Shown one piece after another: positions 8,895-16,380 of a stretch of DNA of 16,380 nucleotides. Position 1 is the stretch's first letter; every line of letters begins with the position of its first letter. The notes below the pieces were generated by a model, which searched no databases, was not told where the DNA came from, and saw only the letters and a list, made by a program, of their open reading frames with translations. The DNA comes from Monoplex corrugatus (Eukaryota; Mollusca; Gastropoda; Littorinimorpha; Ranellidae), in assembly GCA_030674185.1 (NCBI GenBank), contig JAPXFY010004951.1, forward strand, positions 1 through 16,380. The letters run 5' to 3'. The translations under genes and the position numbers were made by a program.

Positions 8895-9017
8895 ATGTGT
8901 TTTGGCCTTGTACAATAACCAAAGAAAAATTAGAGGGTGCCTGTATTTTTTTTTGAAAATCTCACACATTCCCAAACCATGTTTTCCCAAATGAATTTGT
9001 TTTAACCTCCTCAGCAA

Positions 9018-9043
9018 GGTCGGGGGCTGGAGCCAACCCCGAT
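9018..9043. repeat. GC-rich hairpin in AT-rich surroundings
   Basis: TCGGGG (9020-9025) pairs with CCCCGA (9037-9042), and the inner GCT (9026-9028) pairs with AGC (9031-9033), leaving CAA as a bulge. It lies in a short GC-richer island (about 9005-9055) just before a 1 kb AT-rich stretch. No gene function is assigned. Confidence 0.45.
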
Positions 9044-9049
9044 CCCAAA

Positions 9050-10090
9050 TGTAATCCCATCATTGATTTTGATAAAAGCAATTTTTTATTAACAAAAATT
9101 TCTTTTTTTCAGTAAAAATTGCCCCCCCTAATTTTGGGTTTTTTTCATTTGTCCATTTTTTTGTTTACCAACCCTTTAAAATTTTTTTTTTTTAATAATT
9201 GCTTATCCCCTTAAAAATTGGCATTTGTTTGTTTTTCAAACGTTCATACATTTAAATTCTGACAACTTTTTCAAAATTTTGGGGTTATCACTTTTAATAA
9301 ATTGTTTGACAATGAAAACCTTCTTTTCTTTTACCCCTAAAACACTCAATCGTTTTTAAATGTACTGCCTTTTTTTTTATGTTTTTTTAAAAATTTACGG
9401 AAACAAATTCAACAGTATTCATGGGGAAAATTTTTAAAAAAACTTTTCAAAAATTTTTCCTTTTCCAAATTTTTTTGAATAAAAAAAAAAATGTTTTTCG
9501 AAAGTTGCCTTTTCTTTGGTTATTGTTTTTTTGTTGGGGGGAAAAAAATTTTTTTTTTCCTTTAAAATTTCAATAAAAAATAATTTGTTAAAATACAAAA
9601 AAAACCTCAAGTAAAATAATCTCATCTTTTCATTGAAAAATTTTTTTTTTTTAAATTTTAAAATTTAAAAAACAAATTTAAAAAAACAATTTGGGCTTCA
9701 AGTTTTTAAATTTTGAATTTTTTGAAAAAAAAAAAAAAAAAGTTCTTCTTTCCCAAAATTTTGACCGTTATTTTTTTTAAAAACTTTAGGATGCCCTTTT
9801 TTAACTTTTTTTTTAATGGAAAAAAATTTTTAAAAGAAAAAGGGATCATAAGTTTAAAAAAGAAGGATTTAATCTAAGGGAAAATAAATTGATGTTTTTC
9901 AAAAAAACTGAAGTGAAAAATTGAAGGTGGATGCCCCAGAATGCGTCTAAATTGGTTTTTTTTAATTTTTTTTTTAGAAGGTTAATATTTTTTTTAAAAC
10001 AATCTAAAACAAATGAACAACCCCATGGAGCTGCTGATGGTTAACATTTTCAAAAAAGGGGGAAAAGGTTCATTCGACTTGCACATCTGA
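9050..10090. other. AT-rich low-complexity stretch, no gene
   Basis: Alternating T-runs and A-runs fill this region, densest at 9430-9850, where TTTTAAATTTTAAAATTTAA-like blocks occur. All reading frames reduce to F, K, N and L. Run lengths look inflated. Nothing gene-like, repeated or structured is seen beyond the AT bias. Confidence 0.7.
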
Positions 10091-10940
10091 CTGCTTACTG
10101 AACCCGAAATTTCCCGAAGGTTTTTAGGGATGCAACCGTCAGAACTGTGAAAGATGTTTTAGTTCTAAGAGAAGAAACAGATTGCAAAAGTTCAGTGCAA
10201 CCCAAAGGGATACACAAACACAAAAATAGAAGATTTACTCTACAGAGGGATACATAGACTAGATGTTCAAGGGGCAAAAAGAGAAAAATTCACAATTTCA
10301 ATTGAAGCGGATACACAGAATGCAGTCAGTAAACTAAAAGGAATTACAATATTACACAGAAATGGAAAAAGTTTTTTTAATCTAAGAGTGATAAACAAAC
10401 AAACAGCAAAAGTTCATCCCAAAAGAGTACCCTGTCCCATCTTATTTCAAAATGAGAAAGTAAAGCGAAGTGGGGTAAAAAAAATTTCTACTTTAAGTGG
10501 TTTTGATGATACATCCATGTTTTTTTTTGTTTTTATTACTCCAAATTTATATTGTTCTGGGTTTGGAAAGTGTCATTGAGTAGCATATACTGAGCGTGTC
10601 CCCAAAAGAGAAAGTAGAAAATATAAAAAACATTTATTCTTTTTTCTTGGCTTTTGTTTGAACAAGTCTCAAAGAAGTATGCCCTATACTGAGCTGTCAT
10701 AAGAAATCAGAAAACATGAACATGGTTTTTTTCTATGCAGCGCCCCACTTTTTCTTCTGTACAGTTTTTTTTGATACGTTCATGTAAATCACTGGCATGC
10801 ATGACGAAGCAACAAGAAACATGAACTGTGAAGTCATTTTGGTTTCACCGTTACAGGATTTTTCTCTCAATAACAGTCCCGGCTCAAGTCCCTTCATAGG
10901 GATTTATTTTGGATGTGGGAAAGAAAGGACAAGAAGTTAC
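10091..10940. other. unassigned moderately complex sequence
   Basis: The base composition here is more balanced and runs are shorter than on either side, so the sequence is probably more accurate. Yet only short frames are open (for example 10388-10579 and 10797-11006 on the + strand, and 10095-10277 on the - strand). None shows a recognisable domain, and none continues across neighbouring frames as the stretch at 10944-11797 does. It could be intronic or intergenic. Confidence 0.5.
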
Positions 10941-10943
10941 CTA

Positions 10944-11797
10944 ATACTCTTTGTAAAGTTTGTTTTTTTTATGGGAAAAGCCATTCCAAGTTTGAAGAAA
11001 TTTTAAGATCTTAAGGATTTTATGGCTTTCTTTTACCAGTTCTTTTGCCGCAGCATTTGTTGAAAAATTTTTCAGGTGGGCTTGAAAATTTGTTTTTGGC
11101 CAATAATTAATTGCACAGCAAATTACTGAAATACCAGTTTTTAACCAAACCCATTTCCTTTAAGTTCTCAAGTGGTTTTTAATAAAAAAATTAAACAACA
11201 ATTAGTTTCTCAGGTTTTTCAATAACAAAGACATGGATTATTTTTTATAAAAAGATCAGAAAAAAATGAATTTTCTCACATGTTCTATAGAAATTTTTTT
11301 TAATATTTGCAGAAACAACATAATCCACGAACTGGTTAGGACTTCCATTCAGTTGTTTGAAATTTAAAACTCCATGCGGTTGATTACCTTTGTAAGGGTT
11401 TTTTTTTGTTTTTTGGTTACATACTGGGTAAGATTTGCACAATCATGAAAAACTGACCCGCACATTAGTATAACCATGGCAAGCTCAATTTTTGAATGAA
11501 ACTTATCACGCCATTGTCTGCATACGTTCCTCTGATGCTTTGCCATTTCAATTTTTTTAAGTATGCATTTCCATTTTAATTTTTTGTTTTTTTCATATCA
11601 TTTTTCTTACAGAATTCCTCGGCAAGTGTGTTCAGCAAAAGAAACGTTCTTTTGATTATTGAACTAAGTTTTCCAGCAGTGTAAAACTCACTTTCCAGTG
11701 TGCTACTCGCTCAGATTTTCCTCAGGGGAAAAAACAATTGATTTTCAAACAGGTCGCTGGTCTCCCCTTTCTGTGAGTGCAATGCCAAATTCAAAGA
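10944..11797 (-). pseudogene. broken protein-coding stretch on the reverse strand, family not recognised
   Basis: Reading from 11797 down, open segments succeed one another. 11797-11714 contains GETSDLFENQLFFPLRKI, then a TGA at 11713-11711. In the same frame, 11710-11579 contains EFYTAGKLSSIIKRTF and NTLAEEFCKKNDMKK. A shift in an A-run near 11590 leads to 11597-11367, with MAKHQRNVCRQWRDKFHSK and IELAMVILMCGSVFHDCANL. A shift in the A-run near 11400-11410 leads to about 11410-11248, with QPHGVLNFKQLNGSPNQF and VDYVVSANIKKNFYRTCEK. A last coding-like segment at 11069-10944 has NAAAKELVKESHKILKILKF. The breaks mostly coincide with homopolymer runs, which suggests one frame of roughly 200-280 residues with sequence errors or decay. 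The composition is mixed, with charged helices and a short hydrophobic core, and not repeat-like. No family was recognised. The 11248-11070 part is weak. Confidence 0.4.
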
Positions 11798-12010
11798 TTA
11801 TTTTTTTTTGTTTATAATTTTTAAAATTTCATTTATTTAAATTAGTGTGGTGAATTAAATGGTGGTGGGTTTGCAAGGCTTTTTATTATTTTCTTTCAAA
11901 GCTTATGTTAACGTAGTTTTTCTTCACACTCATCTGTATTTAAAAGGCAGAAAAGGCGATGGTTAATCCTTGAAAATAAATTTTTTTTGTTTCAAGACCA
12001 TTTATACATT

Positions 12011-12070
12011 TCACTCCCCTCACCCTATTCCACCAAGCTCCTGCAGGATTGGGTTAGGGGAATCAAAGGG
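12011..12070. repeat. palindromic repeat, unit 1
   Basis: CACTCCCCTCACCCTATTCC on the left mirrors GATTGGGTTAGGGGAATCAA on the right, folding around CCTGCAGG (12040-12047). The left arm has the same CCCTCACCCTAT(T)CCACCA core as units 2 and 3. Confidence 0.7.
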
Positions 12071-12114
12071 TCCCAAATCTTTTATTTTGCTAGTGGTAAG
12101 TTTTTGACGATGCA

Positions 12115-12150
12115 GAATTTTGCTAGTGGACCGAGGAGGGAGTTAGAAAG
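12115..12150 (+). repeat. half-unit of the palindromic repeat
   Basis: TTTTGCTAGTGGACC followed by GAGGAGGGAGT matches the right arm of unit 3 (AGCTAGTGGATA...GGGAGTC). A shorter TTTTGCTAGTGG copy precedes it at 12086-12097. No left arm is visible. Confidence 0.45.
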
Positions 12151-12293
12151 AGCCACATAGTTGCTGGGGGGCCTTTTTTTGGCATATCAACATTACAATT
12201 TTGAAAAAAAGCAGATAAATGAGTGTGTTGTTTGAAAATTCCTTGTTTTTTAACCCTTTGACCCAACACATTAATCTACCCAACTATAAAAAA

Positions 12294-12419
12294 CTTAACC
12301 CTTTTGATTTCCCTCACCCTATCCACCAGGGTTTAAAGTTTTTTTTTGCTTTTTCTAGCTTTAAAATTAACAATTGCAGGAGGGCTAATGGACAGGTTGC
12401 AGGAGTCAAAGGGGTTAAG
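12294..12419. repeat. palindromic repeat, unit 2 (longest)
   Basis: The left arm (12294-12331) starts CTTAACCC, then TTTTGATTTCCC and TCACCCTATCCACCAGG. The right arm (12383-12419) is nearly its reverse complement, ending GGAGTCAAAGGGGTTAAG. A T-rich spacer of about 50 nt separates them. Terminal complementarity with no coding capacity resembles a foldback or miniature inverted-repeat element. Confidence 0.75.
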
Positions 12420-12630
12420 CTGGAATTCCTTTGACCTACTGAAATCACCCTTGTGGCCCAATTATGGGGGGTTTTTGAACCCCACCCAAAAATTTTTCTC
12501 CATCAGTCTTGTCAATTTTTTTTCAGGCCTGGGCCCGCCGCCAAGGGTGTGATTGTGAGCACGGGTTTTGGTAAATGTTTAAAAAAGTTATTTTTCAAAC
12601 ACCCCACCATTCCCCCCCCCCCCCCCTCGT

Positions 12631-12705
12631 CTCCCACCCCTCACCCTATCCACCAGCTTCCCAAAAAGCTAGTGGATATGGATAAAGGGAGTCAAAAGGG
12701 TTAAG
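12631..12705. repeat. palindromic repeat, unit 3
   Basis: TCACCCTATCCACCAGCTT (12641-12659) pairs with AAGCTAGTGGATATGG (12666-12681) around a short loop. The right arm continues AAGGGAGTCAAAAGGGTTAAG-like to 12705. The left end lacks the CTTAACCC tip and runs into a long C-tract (12612-12626) instead. Confidence 0.7.
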
Positions 12706-12713
12706 TTTTTCCC

Positions 12714-12743
12714 AACTAATGGACAGCCCTACAGGAGTGAAAG
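12714..12743 (+). repeat. half-unit of the palindromic repeat, adjoining R1 copy B
   Basis: CTAATGGACAGCCCTACAGG then AGTGAAAG matches the right arm of unit 2 (CTAATGGACAGGTTGCAGG, AGTCAAAG). It lies about 30 nt before the start of R1 copy B. Confidence 0.5.
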
Positions 12744-12775
12744 TATTTTTATATTCTAATAATCTGGCTTTTTTT

Positions 12776-13475
12776 CATTGGTGTAATTCCACTGTCCACA
12801 TTATCCCACCCCACACCAGTGGGGAATGCCAGGGGCTTTCTTTCAGTATAAAAAGAACCCTCCCCCCGCCTTCTTAAAATTTCTTTTTTGCTAGAAAATT
12901 TTTTCCTATTTTCTGTTTTTACTCCTGTTTTTTTTTCTTCCTCCCTTTGCTTTTCTGTCAATTTTTTCTTCCTATCTTTTTTTCTGCCTTTGTTGGTCCT
13001 TTTCACCTGTATGTGTTTTTTCGATAGTCCCCTTACATATTTTTTTTTCCCCCTTAAAGGATTGATAATTGGGTAGGCCCTACAATGTATAAAGTACTTT
13101 TTTTTTTTGGCTCTACAGAGTGAGAATATGGGGAAAAAACAATTTAGGTTATTTTATGCCTGTTTTTATAAAAGGGTTTCTGGTGCCCTTAGTTTATGCT
13201 TATATTTGTGTTCAGGTGTGTTTTTTTTTTTTTTTTAAAACCCCTGTGCAATAAAAATTGGAGGGAGTGGTCGACGCCAGAAGGCATGTCCTTAGATTTG
13301 TGGTTGGGGAATGCCACTGATATTATATTAAAATTTTCTTTCCTTTTTTTTTTTTTTTTTTTTCCTTTTTTTTTTTAAATTTTGTATGTTTTTTTTAAGC
13401 AGTTTTGTAGGCCTTGATATGGCTCAATCCCAGTCGGCTGGCCTTTTAAAAACAAAATAACAATAACAGCAAAGA
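12776..13475 (+). repeat. interspersed repeat R1, copy B (left arm of inverted pair)
   Basis: The best-preserved + strand copy. Landmarks in order: CATTGGTGTAATTCCAC (12776-12792), CAGTATAAAAAGAACCC, TTTGCTTTTCTGTCAA, TTTTCACCTGTATGTG (13000-13015), AAAGGATTGATAATTGGGTA, TTTATGCCTGTTTTTATAAA, CTTATATTTGTGTTCAGG, GAAGGCATGTCCTTAGATTT (13280-13299), GGGGAATGCCACTGATAT, a T-tract at 13341-13380, TTGATATGGCTCAATCCCAG (13414-13433), GGCTGGCCTTTTAAAAACA and AACAATAACAGCAAAG. Each has a counterpart in copy C on the other strand, and most have one in copy A. Open frames across it are short and purine/pyrimidine-biased. Confidence 0.85.
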
Positions 13476-13546
13476 ACCCCCCCAACAAGATATAAATTTA
13501 AACATTTGGAGTAATTTGTTTATCATAAGGGATTGTCCTTGGGAAA
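13476..13546. other. ~70-nt spacer between the two R1 arms
   Basis: The sequence from the C-run at 13477 to GGGAAATTTG matches neither R1 copy and is not itself palindromic. It contains ATATAAATTTAAACATTTGG. It could form the loop of a large foldback. Confidence 0.6.
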
Positions 13547-14196
13547 TTTGCCACTGTCATTGTTATTGTCCGTTTTAAAAAGCCCAGCCCCCGACTGTGT
13601 GGGAGCCATATAAAGGGCTAAAACGCCTCAAAACAAAACAAAACTTCAAAAAGGGAAAAAAAAGTAAAGACAATTGGGTTTACACATATTCAATGCCAAT
13701 TTTTTCCACACATAATCGTAAGGAAAAAATCCCCTGGTGTTAAATCTTCCATCCAATCAGGGGAATTTAAAAACACAACTGCATACAAATTTAAGCATAT
13801 CCCAAGGGCCCAAACCAAAAACCCATAACATAAAACGGGCATAAATTCCCCTAAAATAATTGCTTCCAAAACCCCATCTCCCTAGACCCCCAAAAATGCA
13901 CTCAATACATGTACCCCAATCCATCAATCCTAAAAAAAAAAGTAAGCAAAAAATTTTTATTCGAACACATACAGGTGAATGGACCAAAAAAATGCAGATG
14001 AAAAGGAAGAAATGACAGAAAAGCAAAGGAAGGAAGAAAGAAACAAAAAGAGTACAGAAAAGAGGAAAAATTCCCAGCTTAGAAATTTCCAGAAGGTGGG
14101 GGATACTATTTCATACTGGAAGAGGGCCCAGGCAACCCCACAGGGGAATGTCCTTTACATTTGTGGGTGAACTTTCGTTTTGGATTTTCCCCAATG
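13547..14196 (-). repeat. interspersed repeat R1, copy C (right arm of inverted pair)
   Basis: Read on the reverse strand, this copy follows B from end to end: the CATTGGGGAAAATCC start (14196 downward), CAGTATGAAATAGTATCCCC, TTTGCTTTTCTGTCAT, ATTCACCTGTATGTG, AGGATTGATGGATTGGGGTA, TTTATGCCCGTTTTATG, ATATGCTTAAATTTGTATGC, a shorter and more interrupted T-tract, ATATGGCTCCCACACAGTC, GGGCTGGGCTTTTTAAAA, and AACAATGACAGTGGCAAA at the inner end. It differs from B at many single bases as well as run lengths, so the two arms are not a recent duplication or a simple assembly foldback. Confidence 0.85.
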
Positions 14197-14583
14197 TTTT
14201 TCGTTGTCAGAGTCCACTGATATCCCCCCTTCCTGTTCTGCAGTGGTTATGCAAAAATCTTTCTGTCTTCTACCATAGACCTTTCCCCCTCACAGTTTGG
14301 GAAGTGGTAGTTCGAAAATCCAGCTGTTATAACTTTTAGCACATAAATTCCTGTTTTTTTTTTTCACTTTCTTCCCTCCTCCCCCTGGTTTTTCAGTCGT
14401 GGTGGTTTTTTGTTTAATATAATGCCTTTTGTTGGAATGTGGTTTTCTGACATTTGCATATTTTGAGGGCTAAAAAGATGGTGGAATTAAAAAATCAACC
14501 GTGTGTGTAGGTTTTTTAACAGTAGACATACTTCAGTGGGTGCCAAATAACCCAAAGGGGCCCCCCGAAAATTAAATTTTTTC
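14197..14583. other. unassigned sequence right of the R1 pair
   Basis: Mixed sequence with a T-run near 14352 and a GC-run block at 14555-14570. One 63-codon + strand frame (14148-14339) overlaps the R1 edge and is not called. No repeat shared with the rest of the window was recognised. Confidence 0.4.
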
Positions 14584-14841
14584 TTGGCTGTCCCCCCTTT
14601 CCCCATCTTCTTGCTCTGTGAATTTGATTTTGTTGATCCAATGGTTCCAGGTGGTTCCAGAGAACCCATTCTAGTCTGCTTCTATGGTTGTTTTTTTCAT
14701 GATAAAAAGATCTACAATGTCTGTAACCCAAAACAGTTCACTGATCACCAAAATCCATGGATCAACTCATCATCAAATTTACAGGGAAAAAGGAATGAAG
14801 GACACCAAGCAAAAATTTTTTTTTTGGACGCCCCCGAGTAG
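14584..14841 (+). CDS. weak hypothetical 85-codon open frame
   Basis: The frame is open from 14584 to 14841. Its middle reads protein-like (CEFDFVDPMVPGGSREPIL, then KKIYNVCNPKQFTDHQNPW), with a hydrophobic VCFYGCFF in between. A neighbouring + frame (14684-14911) takes over downstream, so a run-length shift may lie near 14690 or at the T-run at 14818. Two - strand frames (14487-14669 and 14516-14731) overlap it and are equally open. No domain is recognised and the start is arbitrary. Confidence 0.15.
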   Translation: MAVPPFPIFLLCEFDFVDPMVPGGSREPILVCFYGCFFHDKKIYNVCNPKQFTDHQNPWINSSSNLQGKRNEGHQAKIFFLDAPE

Positions 14842-15125
14842 CAGACCACCACTACTTTTACAAAGTCCACAACAAAAACCCACACCAAAATGTAAGTCTA
14901 AACACTTTTGAATTTATTAAATTCAACTATCCCAACTAAACACACAAATACCTGATAATCAAATCCCTCATTCCACAGAGCATATACCCACCAAATAACC
15001 AAAATGAAAACCAGAAGAAGAAAATGAACCTGCATAAAAAATCAGCATTATTTTCTCAGTTTTTTTTAGTTTTTCCCCAAGATGACGTTCGCCACGCTCA
15101 GAATAAATTCCATATGCGCTAAAAG

Positions 15126-15368
15126 TCACGGGTGCCATGGTGAAAAGGTGAGAGCATTGTTGGGTAAAAGGTTTCTAATGGCTTGGTTCTTTTCAAGAAA
15201 TAACTTCCCACAATGTGACTGGAGGAAGACTGGTGCTGGAGCCATGACAATTAATGCAAAAAGGCCTCCATCCCCTTGAGACTGATGAAAAACATTGGGA
15301 TGAATCCAAGCAAAAGTACAACTCAAAGATAACACCCCTGATGACAACAAACGCTGAACTGGTATCAA
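15126..15368 (-). CDS. weak hypothetical 80-codon open frame
   Basis: An uninterrupted - strand frame with little low complexity. It has two hydrophobic stretches (LLSSGVLSLSCTFAW near residue 6 and LFALIVMAPAPVFL near residue 36) that could be short membrane segments. On the + strand the same region also has an open piece, GLHPLETDEKHWDESKQKY at about 15263-15319, continuing to a stop near 15388, so the true strand is uncertain. No family is recognised. Confidence 0.15.
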   Translation of the reverse strand: MIPVQRLLSSGVLSLSCTFAWIHPNVFHQSQGDGGLFALIVMAPAPVFLQSHCGKLFLEKNQAIRNLLPNNALTFSPWHP

Positions 15369-15369
15369 T

Positions 15370-16380
15370 TTTTTTTGCAGAAAAGTGGTGACAGTGAATA
15401 CATCGGTGACCCAGCTAGATACTGGGCATCAGAAATAAACAACAAAAAAAACACTAGCCCCACCCTGAACAGAAAAAGGGGGAAAACCACAACTGAAGAA
15501 CACCTTGCCACAAAATTTTGAACAATGTAAAAAAAAATAAAATAAAAAAAAAAAAAATAAACGTGAAAAAGCAAAGAAAAAAAAATAACATGGGCTCCCC
15601 TCCCAAACAGGAAATGGAGTGGGGGAAATGGAGGTGAGCTCCAAGCCCTGTACATTATTTTTTTACCAAGCCAGAAACCACCATACATCCAGGTCCCCAC
15701 TATAAAAACCCTACAAGCCCCCGAAAAGACCTCCCCCGGAGGGGTTTAAATCTCACAAGCCTTTTCACAGCAAAAATTTTTTGGCTTTAAAGACATCAAA
15801 TGAGTCTGGTTTGTCACACAGCTCAATCTTGCATTCACCAGTTTACAACAGGAGACATTACGTAACAACCCCCAGATTTTTCCTTGTAAAAAAGGCAATC
15901 AACAGACTAAAAACATAAATTGTACACATTTCTTTTAATTTACATTCCTTTTAAAAAGAAAAACCCAAAAAAAAAATATAATGCAAATTTAAAAACCTTG
16001 CAAACCAAAACAGCTGCTCTGCTGTAATATCTTCCAAACAACCACTTTTGGACAGCAACTTCATGAATCTTTTTTAAAAAAAACTCTTATTATGTGTTCT
16101 GAAAGAGGATTGGGGGCAAAAAGGGGGAAAACAAAAAAGAGGAACAAAAATGAGCTTTGTGTACACAGAGACTTACAGACTTATTTTAATCCATACATCA
16201 GATCTCAAGTTTGCTCACAAGGGAAAATGGAAAGGGTATGCTGTTCAAACATTTTTTTTTTACGATGAAATCCTTTGGGAATTTGTTAGGGTTCCATCAT
16301 GACCTTGAAAAACAGACAAAACCATTCCAACCATTCACAAAAATTTCTGATTCGTATCTGACCAACTTTTCGAAACCCCT
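15370..16380. other. unassigned A-rich sequence to the window end
   Basis: An A-tract at 15525-15585 is followed by mixed sequence. On the - strand a short open piece at the very end (about 16285-16379) reads RKVGQIRIRNFCEWLEWF and could be part of an exon that continues outside the window. It is too short to call. A 111-codon - strand frame at 15365-15700 is largely F/V/L from the A-tract and is not called. Confidence 0.4.

Larger units (their letters stand above)
12776..14196. repeat. 1.4 kb imperfect inverted repeat made of R1 copies B and C
   Basis: Copies B and C are arranged tail to tail with a 70-nt spacer. The arms are about 700 and 650 nt. Their substantial divergence argues against a chimeric read that turned back on itself, although a raw-read artefact with independent errors in each arm cannot be fully excluded. 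Confidence 0.8.

Noticed and set aside
9005..9070. R1 fragment sharing GTCGGGGGCTGG with copy C
   Set aside because: The match is limited to 12 nt and the flanks do not align, so chance is a sufficient explanation.
7171..11797. Assignment of the two broken coding stretches to a specific virus or transposon family
   Set aside because: No diagnostic catalytic motif or family signature could be seen in any segment, so any named assignment would be a guess.
12048..12062. Telomere-like GGGTTAGGGG
   Set aside because: It is a single occurrence inside the right arm of a palindromic repeat, with no tandem TTAGGG array.
15365..15700. 111-codon - strand frame with long hydrophobic run
   Set aside because: The F/Y-rich segment is the complement of the A-tract at 15525-15585. 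No signal or domain supports it as a membrane protein.

Overview
The window looks like eukaryotic, most likely invertebrate, nuclear DNA. It is AT-rich and full of repeats. It has no bacterial-style operons and no uninterrupted gene of normal length. Simple-sequence DNA (GATA, GT, poly-T), palindromic CTTAACCC...GGGTTAAG units and several diverged copies of an interspersed repeat would suit an arthropod, possibly a decapod crustacean. That taxon is a guess and nothing in the sequence proves it. Single-base runs are abnormally common and long (T, A, C and G), worst at about 1-4300 and 9060-9900. This is what an unpolished long-read assembly with run-length errors looks like, so most reading frames here are probably broken by artefact, decay or both.

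Layout. 1-3040: run-rich sequence with no convincing gene; one 177-codon frame at 1505-2038 is reported with low confidence. 3039-3812: copy A of a ~0.7 kb interspersed repeat, called R1 here. 4560-4930: an inverted-repeat region centred on a perfect 7-bp stem. 5092-5608: about ten units of a ~48-bp minisatellite. 5762-6530: a GATA/AAATA satellite whose + strand has no C for 758 nt. 6880-7012: a GT-rich tract with a hairpin. 7171-8713: a + strand coding-like stretch, broken into several frames. 8863-8894: a G-rich tract. 9050-10090: AT-rich filler. 10944-11797: a second broken coding-like stretch, on the - strand. 12011-12743: palindromic ~60-130 bp repeats. 12776-14196: two more R1 copies (B and C) facing each other as a 1.4 kb inverted repeat. 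14197-16380: mostly unassigned, with a few weak open frames on both strands.

No gene family could be recognised with confidence. The two broken coding-like stretches could be real genes damaged by sequencing error, pseudogenes, or pieces of mobile or endogenised elements. The best-supported features are the repeats: the three R1 copies, the R1 inverted pair, the minisatellite, the C-free satellite and the palindromic repeat cluster. These were found by direct comparison within the window. No alignment score, identity value or database match was computed.
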